A DNA stretch of 18,380 nucleotides, taken from positions 4,452,231-4,470,610 of the forward strand of contig FN649742.1 of NCBI GenBank assembly GCA_000310025.1, read 5' to 3'. This document shows positions 1-7,000 of this stretch, piece after piece (position 1 is the first letter of the stretch; each line of letters starts with the position of its first letter). The notes beneath the pieces were generated by a model. That model had not been told where the DNA came from, made no database searches, and saw only the letters and a program-made list of their open reading frames with translations. A program made the translations under genes and the position numbers. This DNA comes from Ectocarpus siliculosus (lineage: Eukaryota; Sar; Phaeophyceae; Ectocarpales; Ectocarpaceae).

Positions 1-2
1 GG

Positions 3-363
3 CACGCGGAGGACAAGTCGTGGGCCGGCCGCACCCCTCTTCACCGAGCGGCTTCGGCCGGCCACACCGAGGTCGTTCTCCGGCTCCTCGCGCACGGCGT
101 CGCCGTCGACCCCACCGACTCGCGCTGCGCCACGCCGCTCCACCTCGCCGCCCGCGGGGGCCACTGGGGCGCGGCGCAGGCGCTTGTTCGGGAGGGGAAG
201 GCCTCCGTGGCGGCGGCGACCGACGAGGGCGACACGGTGCTGCACGCGGCCGCGGGGTCCGGCACGCCGCCCTGCGGCGGCGGAGGAACCGCCGGGCGTG
301 TAGTGAAGCTGATCTTGGAGTCCGGGGCGGACGTGGACGCGTGCAACCGGCTCGGGTCCACAG
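3..363 (+). CDS. Gene 1 first visible exon: ankyrin repeats
   Basis: The reading frame is open from position 3. Three ankyrin-type repeats and the start of a fourth are visible, each with the TPLHxAA or equivalent helix start: GRTPLHRAASAGHTEVVLRL, CATPLHLAARGGH and DTVLHAAAGSG. The third repeat carries a Gly-rich loop of about 8 residues before VVKLILESGADVDA. Ankyrin repeats bind protein partners; the partner here is unknown. The exon ends in phase 1 at ACAG|gttagg. Being open at the left edge, it may continue upstream. Confidence 0.85.
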
Positions 364-3300
364 GTTAGGATCCCCTCGGGCGGCCGTGTTAATGCTCTTT
401 TGGTTAGTTTTACCGCAGGAATCCCCCCTGCCTTGCTGCTGATGAAGACGCACACACATACACACACACACACACACACACGGTGATCTGTTGTTACGCG
501 GTGCATCCGGGCTCTTGCATCGGCCTTGTGAATAACAACTGCCCGATTTTTTTTTTTCGCAGCGCTTCACCTGGCAGCCGCTGCGGCGGACCTCGACTCG
601 GTGGCGCTTCTCCTGTCGGCCGGCGCCAACACTAGCGTCGTCAACTCGTGCGGGCTTTGCCCGGGCGCCGGGTTCCTTCGGCCGCCGAACGGCGGCGCCG
701 CAACCGCAGCGGCGACGACCGACACGGCCTCGAGCGAGCGCGTGGAGGACGTGCGTTGGATGATTCGGGAGCACCGGGAGCGGTTCGGGCACGTCCGGAG
801 GCTGGCCGATGCGAGCGCCAAGCGCGTGGCTGTGGAGGCGGTGGCGGACGGAGCTACGGCGTCCGTCCACCGCTTCGTGGACTTCGCGCTCAAGGTGCCG
901 ATGCTCGTTGTGGGTACTCAGCGAGAGACCTGCACGGTTACAAAATCGACCGCTTTAGATAGAACAAAGAAACCTAAGTTGTTATTTGTCAACACAAAAC
1001 TCTATAAAACGACCATCAGCTGTATGACGCACACGTCTACAGTCGAATATTCCATCTACAAGTTGGAGAAATACTTGGAATATCCTGAGTTGTGTTTCCT
1101 ACGATGTCTCTTCCCTATGCCGGCCTTCAACTCTGCTTCCTCCTCCTCCCCCCCCCCCCCCTTTACTCACACCAGGTCCAGCGTTGGGACCTCGACGCCC
1201 GGAACCACCGCACCCGCCTCCGGCGCCTGGACAAGTTCCGGTCTGACATCCTGTCCGATCCCCCCAGGCAACCAACCGCCGCCGACGGCAACAACGGGGG
1301 CAATTCGCTGCTCTTGGACCTGTCCCCGGAGCGCGAGAGCCGGGCCGCTCGAGCGGTCAAGGGTCGGACGAAGGCTGCGGCAGAGGCGACAAAGGGAGGC
1401 AAGCTCGCGCTGCGAGACCTCGAAGACTGGAGGGGACGAATTTCCGCCGAGCGCGCGGCGGTGGAGCATTTCTTGCGGGGCGCGGACCCGACGCTCGCCT
1501 TGGTGCCCGGAGCTTCCTGCGACGCGGCTGACGGCGAAGGACTAGGCGGCTGGGACGCAGGGAGGCTGGACCGGCCCGGGGGGCGGGCTGCGTGCGAGGT
1601 GGACGTCGTCATCGCCGACCCGGGTTACCTTGCGGCAGAGGCGGACGACAGGGCCGGGAACGACTCCGGCAGTCGATCGAGGCGGCACGCCTCGTGGACC
1701 GGGACCGGGGCAGAGGCCATCGCACCCTCTCGTAGCACCGTCGGCGCCGCGGGCGCGTCGTTTGCCGAAGGCGACGGTTCGAGGCGCGGGGGAAGCGCGG
1801 ACGGCAGCGGCGGCGGCGGCGGACGCCACCGCCCCCGGGCACAGCAGCCCGCCGTCGGGTTCCTGCGTGCGCTCGCGGCGCTGGACCCGTGCGTCAGCGC
1901 CCTCCGGGAGGCGAGGTCGGCGGCGAAGACGGGGGACCGGCTGGGTATGGCCCTCGAGACGCTGCGGGAGCACGTGAAGGTCACCCTCATCGACCTGATG
2001 GACCTCGAGACGTCCATCCCCGGAGAAGCCCCTGACTCCGACGACGAGGATGGGGATGGGCGGGGGGGCGCGGCGGGCCCCGCCGTAGAGCTGAGCGCGA
2101 CCGACGCGAGTTCGCTGGACGCGAAGGTGGCGGGGCTGGTGAGCCGTCTTTCTGGCGGCGGCGACGCTGACGGCGAAGGCGACGACTACAGTAGCGGCGG
2201 CGGCGGCGGCGGTGGTGGTCCCCGAGGCCCGCCGTCGCTGGCGAGCGTGTACAAGGACGGCCTGCGGGGAGCGGCGACGGCGTCTGAGGCGGAGGTGGAC
2301 GCCACCGAGAGCCTAACCGCGCGAGCGCTTGGTATGGTGATAACGGCCGTCGCGGGGCCGCTGCTGTGGGCTCTGGACGACGCATATCAGGCAGGTTTTA
2401 TTTTTTTGTCGACCCGTCCCCCCTTGCGGGTTCCTCCTATCGTGCGGGGGATCAAAAACGGACATGACGGCACGGACACCGGTGCTGTTTCATCCGTAAA
2501 GTTATCCCCTTCCCCGTATCTTGCCCTTGGTAGTGGGGCTCGGAAGGTCCTTGGCTGCCAGCACGATGAGCAGAAGAGCATGCAAGCTACAGGTCTACCC
2601 CATTGGGTTATGAGCAGTTTGGCCCTATGAGTGTTTGACTTGCCTTTACGCTCCCCCGCCCGTCGACATCTCTGTTGCGCGCACAGCGGGTCACGAGAGC
2701 CCACTTGGAACTCCGCCGACTACTCCCGGACGCCGAGGCGCTCTTGGGAGGGGCTGGCTCGGCAGAGGAGGTGGCGCGCGAGGCCCGCAGCCGCCTTGTG
2801 TCGGTCCGACAACAGGCGAGTGTTTGTCGCCGCTGCTGCTGCTGCTGCTGCTACCGCTTTCGCTCAGGTCAATTGACTTGGGTTTTTGCTTCTCTCGAGA
2901 TGTTGAAGAGTGTTTACGAGTTCTCAAACACTTGCCCCGAGCTCGGAGGAGTCGAATTTTTTTGTGTCATGCAGAGTGGTGGTCTCGTGTAAGAAATGCT
3001 ACGTAAGTGAAAGGTTATAGCTTGAACCGGTCCCACATGTGTGACTACTCCGGCTTCTTGTCGTTCCGCCAACGCACAGCAGTAGACGGCGCCAACGTGG
3101 ACGGTGACAACGGTTTGGTCAGGGAGGCAATACTCCGGCGCCGGCGTAGGCACAGACTTTATGATCCTGCTCAATAACTCACGTTCATCCACACGACACT
3201 TACGTCTACCCTCCGCGCACGCAACGAAAACGAAACGCAACGAGAACGAAACGCAACATAACGCCGAGCAGGTGGTGGACGAAGAGGACCTCCTGAAGGA

Positions 3301-4000
3301 GCTCGAGTCCAAGCTTGGGCGCCGACGGAGACAAGCGGCAGACGCGGAGGAGATCCGGTCCATCGACGACGAGCGGCTGCACGCGCGCGCGCGCCTAGCC
3401 GCCCTTCGTAGCGCCAAGCTCGCGGAGCTCAAAGGTGCCCCGCAAGCGCCGTGCCCGCGAGAGCCGGTGGATAGGACTGAAATGTTTTTTTTTGTGGATG
3501 GACAGGGTCGGCCTCGGAATTTTTTGTTTCCCTTCGCCTCAGCCGCCGCGTACCAGTGGGTTTTCTATGATTCAGTCCCTCGGTGTTTTTTTTGTTGTGC
3601 CGGACGTGTTTCCCGCTCTCAACCGGTTCCGGCGCCGTGGGTTTGCACCCGTGTACCGTATATGACACAAGATAACACACCCCCTGGACCGATTTTCAAA
3701 GCTCGATTACTCCACGACGAAGAGGATGCATAAATGAAACAATACGTTTTCGAACAGCTCTCGACGAGACGGTTCCAACGCCGCCGTTTTCGGCGCTGTG
3801 ACTCTTCCTGCTGTTGAGAAATCGAGCTTTGAAAATCGGCCAAGGGGGTGTGTTATCTTGTGTCATATACGGTAGGCGTGCACGGGTGCGGACGGGCACC
3901 TCTTAAAGTGTTCACGCGTCGTCCCGCTCGGCCTCCCTCTGTTTTTGCTGCAAACTTCCCGCGTATGTGTGCATGCAAGCAAACCGTCGCCATCACACGT

Positions 4001-4044
<44 letters not shown>

Positions 4045-7000
4045 ACCTCTCTTTCCCTCTCTCTTCCTCTCTTTCTTTCTCTCTCTCTCTATCTCTCTCT
4101 CTACCTCTTTTTCCCTCTCTCTGCCTGTCTGTCCCTTTGTCTGTCTCCCTCTCTCTCCCTCTCTCTCTTTCAGCTCTTCGCCGCTCGGGGACGTACCGGC
4201 GGTTTCCCGAGCTGCTGCTGGAGCACCCAGACCCCGCGGAGAGAGCGTTCCGGTCGCTGCTGCTCAGCGGTGTGGAGTTGCGCGACGTCGACGAATGGGA
4301 AGACCATCACCTGGCTTCGGTGGCGTCGAGCGCCGGCGGCGCCGGGTCGGGACGTGCTAACAGCGAAGTTGGCGAGAGGGTGCTGGCGGGCCTGGGAGGG
4401 GTGGGCTGCCGGCTGGCGGAGATTGATGGTTCGGCTGTCGCAATCGTGGAGGCAAGTGTGTTTGCGTGTGTGTGGCTTGGTTTTTGGAATTGTTTGTGGG
4501 TCCCTGTTTAGCGTGTGTATGTCGTGGAAGAAATTGCATTGTGCAAGAATCAACAAAGGCTGTATGTGTATTCCGGTTGTTTCATGGGTTCCTGTTGAGT
4601 GTGTGTGTCGTGGAAGAGTTTTATCGCGCAAGCATCAGCGAAGGCTTAATTGGCCGAATTGTGTATTCGGGTGCGACTGTTGAGGACGCAACCGACCCAG
4701 CCCACGTGCATGTGTTGAGCGACGCGATTCTCTTTTGCTGGGCCGAAGTACCGCCTCGTACTCTCGTGTGACGGCACGGCCACGTTGTAGTTTTGTGGCT
4801 GCCTTGCTCTACGGCATGGCACACGGTTCTGCACAAGCCTCGCACACGTCCAGCCGTTTCGAACACTTACCGGACCCCGGGTGCAGTTCGACGCCATTGA
4901 ATACCCCGCCCCCCCTTCCCCGCGAAACATCGAAGACAGACGTTGGGAACGTAGAACTAGGAAAAGGTTTTCACTGCGGACGAGGTTGAGGCGTGTGTGA
5001 ACAAGCTGCAGTGCCACAAAGCAGCAGGGGCGGATGAGATAGTCAACGAGTTCATGAAGTTTGGGGGGAAGGGGATGATCCAGCTGATGGTACTGCTGTA
5101 CAATTGGGTGTCGAAAAACGAGTATGCGCCAAGTAAATGGAGGGAAGGAGTGGTTGTGAATTTAGTTAAGAAAGGAGACAAGACTGACCCAGGAAACTAC
5201 AGGGGGATCACACTGTTGAACACATTAGGAAAAGTGTTTTGTAAGCTGCTGAACGATAGGATAGTGGGAGTATTGGAGAAGGAACCTAGCATTAGTGAGG
5301 GCCAGGCAGGTTTCCGACAGAAGAGGGGGTGCGTAGACCACGAATTCACGGTAGGGAGAATCATCCAAGGTAGAAAGAGGGCGGGAAAACCGACGTACTG
5401 CTTCTTCCTGGACGTGAAAAAGGCATACGATACAACAGTATGGAGAAATGGGCTGTGGAAACAATTGTCCAGGTACAGGACCAAGGGGGAAATATGGAGA
5501 GTGCTGAAGAAGATGACAGAGTGTACGAAAAGCGCGGTCATTCTAGACGGAGAACTGTCTAAATTCTTCGACATTGAACAGGGGGTCCCACATGGTTGCA
5601 CGTTGTCCCCATCATTGTTCCAGGTGTCCATCAACGATCTGTTGGAAGTCGTGGAGGCAGTTCGCAAGGGAGTAAAAGTAGGGGACACGGAAAATTCGTT
5701 GTCGGAATGCTGTTTGCGGATGATTTTGTTGGTATGTCGGACACCCCTGAGGGACTGCAACTGCAAATTGACGCGGCGAAGAAGTTTGCTGATAAGTGGA
5801 TATTGTCTGCCAACGTTAAGAAGAGTGCCGTCATGGTATGCAACTACGACAGGGAGGAACCAGTAGAATATAGATGGAAGTGGGGGATCGAGGAGATTGC
5901 AGAAGTGGACCAGTACACACACCTCGGAGTAGAGGTCGCAAAAGACTGCTCGTGGAATGCACACGTGTCCAAGGTAGCGGAAAAGGGCAAAGCACGAGCA
6001 GGGAAGCTGCACCCAATACTCGCAAACCGGCACCGCGATACACGCATCAAATTGGTGGTTTTGAAAAGAGTAATTGTACCGCCGCTAGAGTACGCCGGAG
6101 AAATATGGGAAGGAAATAAGAAGGTAGTGAAAGAATTCGAGGCGGCGCAGATGAAAGCAGCGACAATCATCCTAGGATGCTCCAAGCGCACAAGTAATGC
6201 AGCCGGATCCAATCCCTACGGTCGGGAAGAGACGCAAGGAAACTGACATGGCAGTATCGCATGTGCGGGATGGGAGAGGAGAGGTTGCCGAGAATAGTAT
6301 GGGAGGCGAAGAGGGCAAACAAAAAGAGGGGTAGACAACCCACGGAATGCGTCAAGGTTGTAGAGGACGTATGGAAGGGGTTCGACATCGACGAAGATGA
6401 AACACTGGAAACGGAGGGTCTACAGGGGTTCAAGGAGAAGGTATCTGTTGCTTGTGCCGAGAGAGAAAAACAGTTGAAAGAAGGAATAGGGTTCAAGGAT
6501 TATTACCTACATGGACCAATGGATGCAGGGACAAAGCTTAAGGTCAAATTCAGGACCGGGGACATAGGCCTTCGAGAACGTCGACGAAGACATAAATTTA
6601 GGACGGTAGACGACGAAGACGACAAGTTCAAATGTGATTGCGGCTTCGAATGCGAAGACCGTGTTCATGTAGTCGCGGAATGTCAGTTGTACGAACAGGA
6701 GAGGGAAGTGTACATGACTGAGCTGGGAAAAATACAAGGGAGGTACAGAGAGATGTTTGAGGTATGGAATAGAGAGGAGAGGACAGTAGCTGTACTGGGG
6801 AGTAGGAAGTGGTTTGAAAAGGCGGGAAGGGATATCGTTAGGATAGATAGACTAGGGAAGGCATTTTTTAGCCACCTTTGGCAAAGTAGGAAGGAACGAT
6901 TGGCCATCGGTGATCGGTCCTGTGGGAACAATGCTCCGTCCTCTCGAGGACGCGTGGTCAATGGTCTAACCGCTAAGGCATGCAAAACATAAGAGTACGC

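Larger units (their letters stand above)
3435..4173 (+). other. Gene 1 intron 5 with foldback element and CT tract
   Basis: GT-AG intron, phase 1. It contains the inverted-repeat element at 3645-3889 and the CT-rich tract at 4003-4172, described separately. No coding sequence is supported. Confidence 0.75.

Noticed and set aside
1542-2017. Antisense Arg/Pro-rich frames opposite the linker exon of gene 1.
   Set aside because: Such frames arise from high GC at third positions. No start context, splice sites or motifs support them.
3848-4200. + strand frame translating the CT microsatellite as Ser-Leu repeats.
   Set aside because: The repeat is intronic, and the coding sense begins only after the cag at 4173.
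5197-6033. Long open frame antisense to the LINE reverse transcriptase (278 codons).
   Set aside because: The sense strand has clear RT motifs. The antisense peptide has no resemblance to any family.
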